Shown here piece after piece: positions 1-8,426 of a DNA stretch of 64,000 bases. The stretch comes from Clostridiales bacterium CHKCI006. Lineage in GTDB: Bacteria > Bacillota_I > Bacilli_A > Erysipelotrichales > Coprobacillaceae. Made by a program: the position numbers and the translations under genes. Every line of letters begins with the position of its first letter. Position 1 is the stretch's first letter. The notes beneath the pieces are model-generated. The model saw only the letters and a program-made list of their open reading frames with translations, was not told where the DNA came from and made no database searches. The stretch lies in the NCBI GenBank assembly GCA_900018345.1, contig FCNA01000087.1:1-64000 (forward strand). Reading direction: 5' to 3'.

Positions 1-496
1 ATTTGACTAGTATCATGGATTTATATTCACGTAAAATCATTGCGTGGGTATTAACCCGTGATATGACAGCTGAATCCGTTCTAGAAGTCATCAAAATAGC
101 GAAGAAACGCAGAAAAGTGGATAACCCATTGATCATCCATAGCGATCGTGGGAGGCAGTTTACAAGTTCGTTATATAAGGAACTGACGGAGAAAATGACC
201 AAGAGCTATTCAGAAAAAGGGACGCCATGGGACAATGCATGCATCGAATCTTTTCACTCGTTAATTAAAAGAGAGTGGCTGAATAAGTACAGGATATGGG
301 ATTATGACCAGGCTAAGAGGCTCATATTCGAGTATATAGAGACGTTTTATAACACGGTGAGAATACATGGTCATTGTGAATACAAAAGCCCCAACCAGTA
401 TGAACAGGCTTATTATAAAAAGAAGTCAATACAATGCACTGGTAGCTGAGTATATGAATGCATATTTCTCATTTTAACTGGCACTTTTTCTTGACA
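1..496 (+). mobile_element. Right end of an IS3-type insertion sequence
   Basis: The transposase is followed by about 45 non-coding bases that end at TTCTTGACA (around 488-496). In reverse complement this reads TGTCAAGAAAAAGTGCC, a plausible terminal inverted repeat. Immediately after it the reading frame of a different transposase begins, which suggests this element inserted into the older one. The left end lies outside the window, so the inverted repeat and target duplication cannot be confirmed here. Confidence 0.6.
3..449 (+). CDS. IS3-family transposase OrfB, C-terminal part (cut by window edge)
   Basis: This is the C-terminal half of an rve/DDE integrase-fold transposase that moves an IS3-type element by cut-and-paste through a circle intermediate. 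The frame is open to the left edge, so the Met-like start is not the true start. Visible catalytic landmarks are an Asp in 'MDLYSRKI', a second Asp in 'HSDRGRQFTS' and the Glu in 'CIESFHSLIKRE', which together make a DDE triad. The tail 'YNTVRIHGHCEYKSPNQY' is the usual IS3/IS150 ending. The right end of the element lies about 45 bases downstream. The family is secure; the subgroup is not. Confidence 0.9.
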   Translation: MTSIMDLYSRKIIAWVLTRDMTAESVLEVIKIAKKRRKVDNPLIIHSDRGRQFTSSLYKELTEKMTKSYSEKGTPWDNACIESFHSLIKREWLNKYRIWDYDQAKRLIFEYIETFYNTVRIHGHCEYKSPNQYEQAYYKKKSIQCTGS

Positions 497-502
497 TAGT
501 AC

Positions 503-841
503 CAGCGTATTGAAGAAACCTTCAGGGTCATGAAGAGTGAGTTAGATGCAAGACCGGTGTTTATGCAAAAAGAAGAGACGATCAAGGGACATTTTCTGAT
601 CTGTTATGCTGCAACATTACTTGAAAGAATTTTTCAATTCAAGGTATTGGATGATGCCTGGTCGACCACAGAAATATGTCGTTTTATAAAAGAATTTAAA
701 GTCGTAAAGATCAGTGAACATAAATACATCAATGTAACCAGATCCTCACCATTGATCACCTATTTATCTCACACGTTTAATTTACCTTTCGACAACTATT
801 ATCTTTCGGATAAACAAATTAAAATGATGCATACTCGTTAG
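503..841 (+). pseudogene. IS1634/IS4-like transposase, C-terminal remnant
   Basis: The translation from about 503 (QRIEETFRVMKSELDARP) to the stop at 841 matches the end of IS1634-type DDE transposases, with the Glu of 'RIEETFR' as the expected third acidic residue. The first in-frame ATG is at 530, but homology starts upstream of it with no start codon. Everything 5' of about 500 is replaced by the end of the IS3 element. It is therefore a dead fragment left by a nested insertion. Confidence 0.75.
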
Positions 842-922
842 CCTTGAGTTAGCACCATTTTTTTCCTTAAAACTTCTAAAGTCAGGTATCATAACAAAAC
901 CCATTCAACAAATCAAGTATGA

Positions 923-1273
923 TTAAGAGAGGTTGGAATCACCATCTCCAAACGTCGCTTTAAGCGCTTTTTCTGTTTTGGCGATAACCACCAAAAAAGG
1001 AATGATCTGGACCAATGTCAGCATAGCCAACACGGCATCGGACAAATGCGAAAAGATGACAACCAGACCTAAAGAAAGCAAAAGTAAGATGAAACTGTTT
1101 TTCAGACATAAATGCCCGCAATAGCGATGTGCAAAATCCCAGCTTTCCTGATCCCGCCTTGAACGCGAGGTGCGATAACCATACCAGTCATTGATATGCT
1201 TAGGCGGAAAGAAAGAAAAAATGACCCCCACTGCCAGCATACTTACAGGCACAAGCCAGATGATCCATAGCAT
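923..1273 (-). CDS. SdpI-family small membrane protein
   Basis: The protein has 116 residues and three hydrophobic segments: residues 1-22, about 58-78 and about 82-100. Between the first two is the sequence 'NDWYGYRTSRSRRDQESWDF', which carries the GYRT...W signature of the SdpI family. In Bacillus subtilis SdpI is the immunity and signalling protein against the SdpC killing factor, and many short SdpI-like proteins have no known role. An AAGGAGGAATCAGG ribosome site precedes the ATG. No SdpR or SdpC neighbour is visible, so only the family is called. Confidence 0.75.
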   Translation of the reverse strand: MLWIIWLVPVSMLAVGVIFSFFPPKHINDWYGYRTSRSRRDQESWDFAHRYCGHLCLKNSFILLLLSLGLVVIFSHLSDAVLAMLTLVQIIPFLVVIAKTEKALKATFGDGDSNLS

Positions 1274-1342
1274 CCTGATTCCTCCTTATTTAGTATTACT
1301 AAATATATTATAGCAAAACCCTCGGACATGTCAAGCACAAAC

Positions 1343-1368
1343 AAAAAAACTCAATCATTCCGATTGAG
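1343..1368 (-). terminator. Intrinsic terminator of the membrane-protein gene
   Basis: On the minus strand CTCAATC and GATTGAG form a 7-bp stem with a 5-base loop, followed directly by seven Ts. The stem overlaps the last codons of the gene ending at 1355. Confidence 0.8.
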
Positions 1369-2059
1369 CTATTTTTCGTTCTGACTTTAGGCCAGTCATT
1401 TCTTCTGTTTCCGTCTGGTTTGGATTCTGAAAATTTAAAGTATAAAATTTTCGATTTAAGCGAATGATAAAATTGTCTTTGCCGGTCCGATAATAATGCA
1501 GGATCTCAAGCGTGACACATATGCCTGCGATAAAGGCCATCAGCATATCTGTGATCAAATCATGGACACCGGTCGTATAATGACGGATGGCATCATTATT
1601 TAAGAAGATCAGGCAGCCATATTCAAAGAATTCCCAATAGACCGCAATCTGCATATTAAACGCATTGCAGTAGAAAATGGAGAAGAGCCGTTCGCGCTGA
1701 TTTTGAAAGTCTGTTTTCTTCATAAAATAGGAAAATAGGATGAATCCCAGTAAGGTGATCAAAAAACCACTGCAAAAATGTAAGACCTTATCGAAATAAG
1801 GAATCGCATAGGCATCCAGCATGCTGCCGTCAATGCTGGCAATCGCCGCAATCACAACATTCAGGATATACATTTCAAAGATGCGTTTTAAATGCAGCAG
1901 TTTGAGTGCTAAGGGCACCAGAAAGCAGGTAAAAGCGGCAACCGGTGCCATATCCAGACCATTGAGGCCATGGACAAAACAATAAAGAGAAGCAGCCGCC
2001 AAAAGAAGGTAATAAATAATATAAGCAATACGTACCCATTTTTTCTGTTCAAGACTCAT
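1355..2059 (-). CDS. Multi-pass membrane protein, YjdF/DUF2238-like
   Basis: The protein has 234 residues and about six membrane helices between residues 10 and 190, with a basic cytoplasmic tail. Two conserved-looking stretches resemble the DUF2238/YjdF family: 'YFDKVLHFCSGFL', with a buried Asp and His, and 'YWEFFEYG...HDLITDML', with acidic and His residues in or near helices. The role of that family is unknown. The stop codon lies inside a terminator hairpin, so this is the last gene of its transcript. The family call is by motif resemblance only. Confidence 0.5.
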   Translation of the reverse strand: MSLEQKKWVRIAYIIYYLLLAAASLYCFVHGLNGLDMAPVAAFTCFLVPLALKLLHLKRIFEMYILNVVIAAIASIDGSMLDAYAIPYFDKVLHFCSGFLITLLGFILFSYFMKKTDFQNQRERLFSIFYCNAFNMQIAVYWEFFEYGCLIFLNNDAIRHYTTGVHDLITDMLMAFIAGICVTLEILHYYRTGKDNFIIRLNRKFYTLNFQNPNQTETEEMTGLKSERKIAQSE

Positions 2060-2350
2060 TCATTACTCCCCCTATATCATGTAAAGCATTGATCAGACTG
2101 GATATTCTTTACTTTTATAATAGAACAGATCCATATGAATTGAACATGGACAAATGTCTGTTTTTGTCAGAAAATGGTACAGTTAAAACAATCTGTCCAA
2201 ATTTTCTGCGTTTTTTCCAGAAAGCCATCCCCATGAGACCCTCGTACTAACGAATACCAAAAGACCGAATCAAAGATAGTTACAATAAAGTGCCTACTTA
2301 TCTTCAATCACAAAACACGCTACAATACAGATGAAAAGGAGTTGAAGAAA

Positions 2351-2983
2351 ATGATGCAGCCAATTCGTTTAGACAAAAATCACTTTGAAGCCGTTCATAC
2401 AGCAATCGATAATGTACACGATCACGATGAACAGTTATTGCGTGTCGTGAAATCAGAGAAGATCATGGAATTCGATGAAAATACATATGCGAAATTAAAT
2501 GATTGCCATTTTCATAATGGAATCATCGAGGTAAAGATGCTCAGTCGTCTCTTACCCGATGCCCCTGATTTTGCCCGTGGCTTTATCGGGATCGCTTATC
2601 GAATCAGCGAAGATAACCAGAAATTTGAATCTTTTTATGTGCGACCTACCAATGGGAAAAGCTGCCTGGACGAGGCACGAAAGGCCCATGGATGCCAGTA
2701 TTTCTCCTACCCCCAATATACGTTTGCTTACTTTAGAGAGAACCAGATCACAAAGTATGAAGCACCCGTAGAGATCGATCTGGATGAATGGATCTCACTG
2801 AAAGCCATCATTCAAGATGAGACAGCGATATTCTACATCAACGATATGAATCAGCCCATCCTGACAGTGAAAGATATGAAACACGGAGCCGAGCTCACCG
2901 GTTCAGTCGGTTTTTTCGTAGATATAGGAACTGAAGCTTTCTTTAAAGATCTTCAAATCACTGCTTTCGATGACGCAAAATAA
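2351..2983 (+). CDS. Concanavalin-like (LamG / DUF1080-type fold) cytosolic protein
   Basis: This protein has about 210 residues and no signal peptide or membrane segment. Alternating beta-rich stretches resemble the lectin/glucanase jelly-roll used in DUF1080-type proteins: 'FHNGIIEVKMLSRL', 'ARGFIGIAYRI', 'FESFYVRPTNG', 'IDLDEWISLKAIIQD', 'GSVGFFVDIGTEAFFKDLQI'. I chose ATG 2351 because AAGGAG at 2336-2341 sits nine bases before it; a TTG at 2342 is too close. It stands alone on the plus strand between a possible TACAAT -10 (2321-2326) and a terminator. No catalytic residues can be named. Confidence 0.6.
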   Translation: MMQPIRLDKNHFEAVHTAIDNVHDHDEQLLRVVKSEKIMEFDENTYAKLNDCHFHNGIIEVKMLSRLLPDAPDFARGFIGIAYRISEDNQKFESFYVRPTNGKSCLDEARKAHGCQYFSYPQYTFAYFRENQITKYEAPVEIDLDEWISLKAIIQDETAIFYINDMNQPILTVKDMKHGAELTGSVGFFVDIGTEAFFKDLQITAFDDAK

Positions 2984-3009
2984 AAAGGGGACCGCCCCTT
3001 ATTGACTAG

Positions 3010-3051
3010 ACACATTCATAGATGCCAAGGCTTCGACGAATGTGTTTTTTT
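3010..3051 (+). terminator. Intrinsic terminator after the lectin-fold gene
   Basis: ACACATTC (3010-3017) pairs with GAATGTGT (3038-3045), followed by a run of Ts on the plus strand. Confidence 0.75.
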
Positions 3052-3090
3052 GACCTCTGCCACACCCATCCCAAAGGCTGTTTTCACGTA

Positions 3091-4071
3091 TCATGAGTGT
3101 CTTCTGATATTGTCGCGAACATAGCTGGCTGGGCAATGACATTGGATCCTTTCATTGACTGGAGTGGTCATGATCCTGTCGTCCATATTGACCATGCCCC
3201 AATGATATAACGGATCCTTTCGGCAAACAGCATCAGTCACATCGATATAAAACCAGCCTCCTTTAAGGTAGATCAAATTCCAGCCATGACCATTGCCTTG
3301 ACGCTTGCCTGACACATAACGGCATGGGATGCCTAATTCCTTCATGATCATACACATGGCTAAGGAAAAGCCCATGCAGACAGCCTTGTTTTGTACAAGG
3401 GCACTATAAGCAGTATATTCTGTTCCGGTTCTTTCATAGGTCCAGTGTTCAACACAATAGCAAACGACCCCGTAAGCGCGTTTCCAGTCCTCCTGACCAT
3501 AGCGCCTGGCAAGCTTGGCAATCTCTCGTACCTTTTGCGCCATTTCTGTTTGGCGTCTGCGATATTCCTTATAGGAACAGGAATACGTCAGATCATAGAT
3601 AACGCCTAAATAAGAACAGTCATGCATACGCGTCGAATGAGTCCGATATTTTTCGAGATAGCCCTCTAATATTTCCGGATCCTTAAAAAAAGTATCGGCT
3701 GCACTGTCCAACGCCTGTCTACGTTCTTTTTTAAACACAACATAGATTGCTTTGCGATGCAGGCGAATGGCACGCAAAAAGGCTTGCCGAAGATCATCAC
3801 CATCTTCAATGATCTCCACAAAGGAAGTCATGACCTGGGTATACATCACTTCGATGCGAATTTTTTCCTTATTTCCCACGAGGAGCCTTTCATAGCAAAA
3901 ACGCTCCACGCTCAACATCAGCCGTGGCTCTGCTTCTGTGATTTGCGCCAAAAAGCGTTTTGTATCCAACACCCCTTTGGGTGTCGTCAACGTGATGATC
4001 GGACGACGCGCTTCGACCAATTCATGAACGGTGTAGTTCAAAGCTGCTTGTAAGTTCTGACAGTACATCAT
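3091..4071 (-). CDS. Transglutaminase-like (papain-fold) protein, last gene of unit A
   Basis: About 327 residues. The C-terminal third carries a transglutaminase-core pattern with Cys in 'AVCMGFSLAMCMIM', His in 'GNGHGWNLIYL' and Asp in 'FYIDVTDAVC', the Cys-His-Asp triad of the family. Bacterial members act as peptidases or cross-linking enzymes, often on the envelope. The N-terminal ~170 residues are charged and unassigned, and no export signal is seen. The GGAGGG ribosome site overlaps the end of the upstream gene, and ATG 4071 and 4068 are both possible. Its place at the end of a kinase-phosphatase-SEDS-PBP operon suggests an envelope or processing role, which is inference. Confidence 0.75.
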   Translation of the reverse strand: MMYCQNLQAALNYTVHELVEARRPIITLTTPKGVLDTKRFLAQITEAEPRLMLSVERFCYERLLVGNKEKIRIEVMYTQVMTSFVEIIEDGDDLRQAFLRAIRLHRKAIYVVFKKERRQALDSAADTFFKDPEILEGYLEKYRTHSTRMHDCSYLGVIYDLTYSCSYKEYRRRQTEMAQKVREIAKLARRYGQEDWKRAYGVVCYCVEHWTYERTGTEYTAYSALVQNKAVCMGFSLAMCMIMKELGIPCRYVSGKRQGNGHGWNLIYLKGGWFYIDVTDAVCRKDPLYHWGMVNMDDRIMTTPVNERIQCHCPASYVRDNIRRHS

Positions 4072-4078
4072 ATCCCTC

Positions 4079-5365
4079 CTACCATAACAAAGCAACCACG
4101 ATCAGCAGGATGACAAAACTACTGCCACCCAGATAGACTAGTGGATAAATATACTGTCTCTCTCTGATCAATCTTTTCCAACGCTGGGCATCGTTCTCAT
4201 CAGCTAAAGCTGTTTTCGCATTTCTCAAGAAAAGCGCTAAGAGGTATTTTTGCAGTGGACTGATGGGCATCTCACTGTTTTTTAAATGGTCCGGTGCTTT
4301 TGTTTTCCCGTCGATGTTTCTCTTTTCTTCAATGTCCCGTGATTTCTGCGGTATAAAAATTTTTGTTTTGATCTTTTCATCCACCACTTTCGTAGCGGAT
4401 ACGGCATTCAAACGATGATCGTGCTGCACGCATGCCGCTAATTCATCGAGACTGACTAATGCTCCGATACCATCCAGTCTTACATCAAGATCAAATCTTT
4501 TCCCATAGCTTAACAGTGCCTCCCCTAGATCCAAGGCATTGATAAAACGAAAATGATTCTTTCGCGATGGAAAATCCAGGTATTGTGCTTCATCAATGTT
4601 GAAAAGATGGATCTGACCATCATCACAAAAGACAAAATCCAGATCATAAATTCCCCAGATAGACAAGGCCTGAACTTCCTGAATGAGACGAATGAATTGT
4701 TCGGGTGTGGGGGAGGTGACCACTGCCCCGTGAAACTGTCTTGTCACCACTCCTACAGGCATCTTTTCCTGATTATAGATCAAGGCTAAAGGAAAAGCAT
4801 GCTGCGGGAAATGCTGAGAGACGTGAATAAGTGCCTGCAGTCTGTCGACTTCATGATAATATAAGCCCTGTGAATACAATTTGATCCTTAGCTCAGGAAA
4901 GATAGCCGCATCTTTTCTAAAAAAATGTCTTTGCCCATTCCAGTCAAAATACAATCTGCCCTGATCAGCGTACGGGTATCGTCGGGTATCCAGACCCTGC
5001 ACGCCAAATTGCCAAGACGTTAGATAAGGAAGACTCAAAGGTTGGATATTCTGAAAGATCACTTCGCCGGTAGAATGATTGACACCTTTTAAGACATAGA
5101 CAGGCTGTTGAATCTGTAACAGCGATACCGAAGCAATCAGGACGTTCAAATAAGATAAATTCGACACATAGACAGGTCCGTCCTGATGCGCACGTAAATA
5201 CGCTTCAACACTGTTTTGCTCGCAAGGGGCAATCGGACCTAAATGGGCCATGTAAGCACCCTTTAAACAGACTAGATGATCATTTTCAAGATAAGGCAGA
5301 ATACTGAAGAATAATGCTTCACTGTCGGGTAATAACGTCTGGTTTAAAACAAGGATCTCACGCAT
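4079..5365 (-). CDS. Membrane-anchored kinase-fold protein, probable pseudokinase
   Basis: The protein has 428 residues and one C-terminal membrane helix ('YPLVYLGGSSFVILLIVVAL'). It is a clear paralogue of the protein two genes upstream (6300-7622). Both share the block 'LRIKLY...HEVDRLQ', a hinge-like 'PVGVVTRQFHG' and a loop 'GIYDLDF...IDEAQYLDFP'. The lysine of RIKLY and the loop Asp remain, but the Asn of the catalytic loop is absent and the first Asp of the paralogue's 'IDLDSAQ' is Asn here. I infer a pseudokinase or scaffold. The ATG overlaps the upstream stop by 8 bases behind AAGGAGG, so translation is coupled. Confidence 0.65.
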   Translation of the reverse strand: MREILVLNQTLLPDSEALFFSILPYLENDHLVCLKGAYMAHLGPIAPCEQNSVEAYLRAHQDGPVYVSNLSYLNVLIASVSLLQIQQPVYVLKGVNHSTGEVIFQNIQPLSLPYLTSWQFGVQGLDTRRYPYADQGRLYFDWNGQRHFFRKDAAIFPELRIKLYSQGLYYHEVDRLQALIHVSQHFPQHAFPLALIYNQEKMPVGVVTRQFHGAVVTSPTPEQFIRLIQEVQALSIWGIYDLDFVFCDDGQIHLFNIDEAQYLDFPSRKNHFRFINALDLGEALLSYGKRFDLDVRLDGIGALVSLDELAACVQHDHRLNAVSATKVVDEKIKTKIFIPQKSRDIEEKRNIDGKTKAPDHLKNSEMPISPLQKYLLALFLRNAKTALADENDAQRWKRLIRERQYIYPLVYLGGSSFVILLIVVALLW

Positions 5366-6281
5366 TGGATGGTCCTCCTTTACTGATTGTCATTAATGGT
5401 AGTATTTGATCCTGTAACTGATCGATCCGTTGATCTGTTCTGAATTGATGACTCAGGCTCAGGATCCAAAGGATCAGATTGAGGATACAAAAGAAGATAA
5501 AAAGAAACGTCATCATATGATGGGGCTTTCCAGTTCGTCGATGGATGTCTTGTTCATGTAAGATAGGCGGTTGCGAAAGCTGGATCAAGATGGCGGAAAT
5601 GTCATCTGCTATCATATAATGGTGATCATCCACAAAAGTCTGGAATTCAGCATTGGTGTTTAAACCAAAGACTTCCTTTAATCCATGCGCATCATAAAGG
5701 GCCTCCTGGCCATTTAAATAGCGATCCGTAAAGCCGTCCGTTCCTAAAAGCAGGGCCTTCCACTCCTGGCAATGCACTCTTAAGACACGCATGCGCTCGA
5801 TAGTCTTTTTGGATGAAGCAGGATAGACCTCACCATAGGCATTCTGATCAGGATAGGACAAGATGACAGGACATGTCATTTCGCCGGTATTCGGAAGGCC
5901 AAAGATGGCTCCATCCCCACAATGGATCAACGTAATGTGTCCCTGATCGAGCCAGGCTGCCAGCAAAGTCGAGGCGTAATCATCCGGATGGTTTGATGGT
6001 CCCCCAGAGATAAGTTCCTGCGTGATGGTCTCGATCCATTCCAAAAACCGCACTTTGATCCAGTGATCATCGTGTCTATCCAGATCCTTGATCACTGAAG
6101 GCTCACTCAGCCGTTGGCCAATTTCCTGAACCAGGGTCTTAGCACCTAAAGCGGCATAAGGACTATGGGAAACGCCGTCGGCTAAGACAGCTACACGGTC
6201 TTGAATGAAAAGGGCGTCCTGACATTCCTGCTGATCGATCAGATGGCTTCTGCCCTTTTGCTTAACAGATAAGATACGCAT
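5358..6281 (-). CDS. PP2C-family serine/threonine phosphatase with C-terminal membrane anchor
   Basis: About 307 residues. The metal-binding motifs of the PPM/PP2C family are present in order: 'QECQD' near residue 20, 'VLADGVSHSP' (Asp35-Gly36), 'LIHCGDGAIFG', 'LLGTDGFTD' and 'ADDISAILIQL'. A hydrophobic segment near residue 265 ('MMTFLFIFFCILNLILWILS') anchors it, leaving the catalytic domain in the cytoplasm. It lies between two kinase-fold membrane proteins and beside a vWA protein, which is the composition of TerY-phosphorylation triads. Its likely job is to reverse the action of the neighbouring kinase. AAAGGAGC sits ten bases before ATG 6281; the upstream GTG is too close. Confidence 0.9.
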   Translation of the reverse strand: MRILSVKQKGRSHLIDQQECQDALFIQDRVAVLADGVSHSPYAALGAKTLVQEIGQRLSEPSVIKDLDRHDDHWIKVRFLEWIETITQELISGGPSNHPDDYASTLLAAWLDQGHITLIHCGDGAIFGLPNTGEMTCPVILSYPDQNAYGEVYPASSKKTIERMRVLRVHCQEWKALLLGTDGFTDRYLNGQEALYDAHGLKEVFGLNTNAEFQTFVDDHHYMIADDISAILIQLSQPPILHEQDIHRRTGKPHHMMTFLFIFFCILNLILWILSLSHQFRTDQRIDQLQDQILPLMTISKGGPSNA

Positions 6282-6299
6282 GCTTTTCACGCTCCTTTC

Positions 6300-7622
6300 T
6301 TACATGATTTTCCAGACAGCCACACACAGGATCGTTACTAGAAGTAATATTCCGCCTGCTAGCAGCGGCCAATGACGCTTGGGTGTGGAAACAGGTTCCT
6401 GTACAACCTCTCCTTCTAAAGCCTGCAGCTGTCGATATAAGGATAAGGGTTCTTTGTTTTCAAAAGCCAATCTGACTAGATCAGCCACACGAGCATTCTG
6501 TTTTTCCAGAAGAGCCATGTGGCTCTCAACCAAAGGCACTTCACAGCTGCCAAAGAAGGTCTCATCACTCTGATAGGTACAAATGAGTAAATAGGTGACC
6601 CAATACGATAATTCGATAGCGTTAAAGAAGATATCTGGCAAATAGTATTCCCATGGCAGGCAATCCAGGCCTTGTGCCGGATAAACCATGGCAGGATAAT
6701 CAAGATATTGTGCAGAATCCAGATCGATCAAATGCGCTATGCCGTTTTCTTCTTCACATAGGATGTTATGTGAAAAATCCTTAGGATAAATGCCGAAGAC
6801 AGACAGTTCGATCAGCTGCCTGATAATGGATCTCGCTAATGGAAGTGCCCTGGCTTTCTGATGCAGATCGGGAATATCCATTTCTTCACCTTCAAAGTGT
6901 TTCATCACAATCCCGACAGGCTGATGCGCATAGGTATAAACAAGCGCTAAAGGCATGGCGGAATCCTGAAAAGAGTGAGGGATCTGAACCATCTTTTCCA
7001 ACTTCTCGATCTCATAAGGATGCAGATCCCGAAGATAGAGCTTGATTCGTAAATGAGGACGCTCAGGGCAAAGAAATGTATAGCCCTCCACGCCGGCAGA
7101 GGTAGTTTGGGTATGGGGAACGATGAAGGTTTGTTTCCGACCCTCAAGCATGAAATAACATCTTTTACCTGTCATCCTGGAAAAAGTGATCCGGCTTTGA
7201 TTGTCCATAGAAGCGCACCAACTCTTCTTGTTTTGACTCAAGAGATGAACCATTGAATTCATCTCTTTGAACTGTGGCTTTTTTAAGGTCTGATTGATCT
7301 TATCAAAAATATAGATCCTGCCCTGAAACTTCAGCAGCAAGGCACTCGATAAGAGCATATGCATATATCCCGGATCGCTGATGTAGAGCGTTTCACAAGG
7401 ATGATGGCGCATGTAGGCCTCCAGGCTTTCTTCTGCACAGGTCTCATAAGCTAGATGATTAGCTCTGAGACTGTTAAGAAGCGCATCGTAGCGCCACCCG
7501 ATGCCTGCGATGTCCAGGACCTCCTGACAGTTCTTAAAGAAGACAAAGGTAAACCCTTGAAACATCTCAATGTGCTCAAAACCGACAACAAATGACGACT
7601 CTAAGATGAATAGTTTTTTCAT
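6300..7622 (-). CDS. Membrane-anchored protein-kinase-like protein
   Basis: The protein has 440 residues: an N-terminal ~180-residue module shared with its paralogue, a kinase-like domain (about 185-340) and a C-terminal membrane helix (about 418-438). Candidate active-site residues are Lys194 in 'LRIKLY', Glu204 in the next helix, Asp282 and Asn286 in 'PKDFSHNILC', and Asp300 in 'IDLDSAQYLD'. These correspond to the VAIK Lys, the helix-C Glu, HRD...N and DFG. 'CLPWEYYLPD' resembles an APE-like segment. Sequence is far from Hanks kinases, so activity is inferred. It sits directly upstream of PP2C and downstream of the vWA gene. Confidence 0.7.
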   Translation of the reverse strand: MKKLFILESSFVVGFEHIEMFQGFTFVFFKNCQEVLDIAGIGWRYDALLNSLRANHLAYETCAEESLEAYMRHHPCETLYISDPGYMHMLLSSALLLKFQGRIYIFDKINQTLKKPQFKEMNSMVHLLSQNKKSWCASMDNQSRITFSRMTGKRCYFMLEGRKQTFIVPHTQTTSAGVEGYTFLCPERPHLRIKLYLRDLHPYEIEKLEKMVQIPHSFQDSAMPLALVYTYAHQPVGIVMKHFEGEEMDIPDLHQKARALPLARSIIRQLIELSVFGIYPKDFSHNILCEEENGIAHLIDLDSAQYLDYPAMVYPAQGLDCLPWEYYLPDIFFNAIELSYWVTYLLICTYQSDETFFGSCEVPLVESHMALLEKQNARVADLVRLAFENKEPLSLYRQLQALEGEVVQEPVSTPKRHWPLLAGGILLLVTILCVAVWKIM

Positions 7623-7628
7623 GCGACC

Positions 7629-8411
7629 TCACCCCTCACGATTTTGACTGAAGAAGAACATCATATTGGCAATGAGTACTTCGGAAAGATAACGGCCATA
7701 GGCTTCACGATCCTGTTTATGCGGTCTGATGACCTGTCCAGACATCTCTTTGGTCGCTGCAGCTTCAGTACTGGAAGCCTGACGCATTGCTCTAATACAG
7801 CGGGATACCTGTGATAAGGTCTTAGGGCCATCCAGAGCCAGACGATATCCGCCAAAATCCAGACCATTTTGGACATCGGTACGAACACATTCAATGATGA
7901 TCTTTGCATGATTGACCAGATCATCACTGAGCTTGCGAATGATCTGCTGATAGATTGGCGGATTTTCTGTCGTCAAGGCATCCGAAATGACAAAGTAGAA
8001 AGGAACTGTACAGATCTGCCCGCTAAGATCACAGGCGCTTTTGACCCGGCTTAAGAGTTGATCAGCGGCTTTGATCGAAGTCGCCAGTGGCGATTTCCCA
8101 TAACATTTTTCCGGCAGAGAAGTCAGCCACTGCTCAATGTCAAAAGCATGCAGATCACCTAGATAGACAACCTCACTTTGTCCGTTATAGATCAAAATGA
8201 TCACCAGTGTAAAGACCCGTCGATTGATTCCAAGCATCTGAGTCGTGATGGCTTGAACAACCTGCTCCGCTTTCTTCTGATAGAGATGCATGGAACCAGA
8301 AAAATCTAAGAGAATACTGATGGGGGTGCGCGGTGGTGTTGCTAAACCGGACCTGCTTTGAGCAATCGTATCCAGATAAGTCTCGATCATTGTTTCATTG
8401 TAGACATGCAT
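7629..8411 (-). CDS. von Willebrand factor A protein, TerY-like
   Basis: The protein has 260 residues. The MIDAS metal site is intact: 'ILLDFSGSM' (Asp36, Ser38, Ser40), Thr111 in 'GKSPLATSI' and Asp144 in 'VISDALTTENP'. The spacing fits the short cytosolic TerY class. Known TerY proteins are encoded beside a PP2C phosphatase and a kinase and act as scaffolds in stress signalling; the same three partners lie here in a row. No signal peptide is seen. AAGGAGG precedes the ATG. I regard the vWA call as secure and the TerY-like role as a context inference. Confidence 0.85.
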   Translation of the reverse strand: MHVYNETMIETYLDTIAQSRSGLATPPRTPISILLDFSGSMHLYQKKAEQVVQAITTQMLGINRRVFTLVIILIYNGQSEVVYLGDLHAFDIEQWLTSLPEKCYGKSPLATSIKAADQLLSRVKSACDLSGQICTVPFYFVISDALTTENPPIYQQIIRKLSDDLVNHAKIIIECVRTDVQNGLDFGGYRLALDGPKTLSQVSRCIRAMRQASSTEAAATKEMSGQVIRPHKQDREAYGRYLSEVLIANMMFFFSQNREG

Positions 8412-8426
8412 GAATCTTACCTCCTT

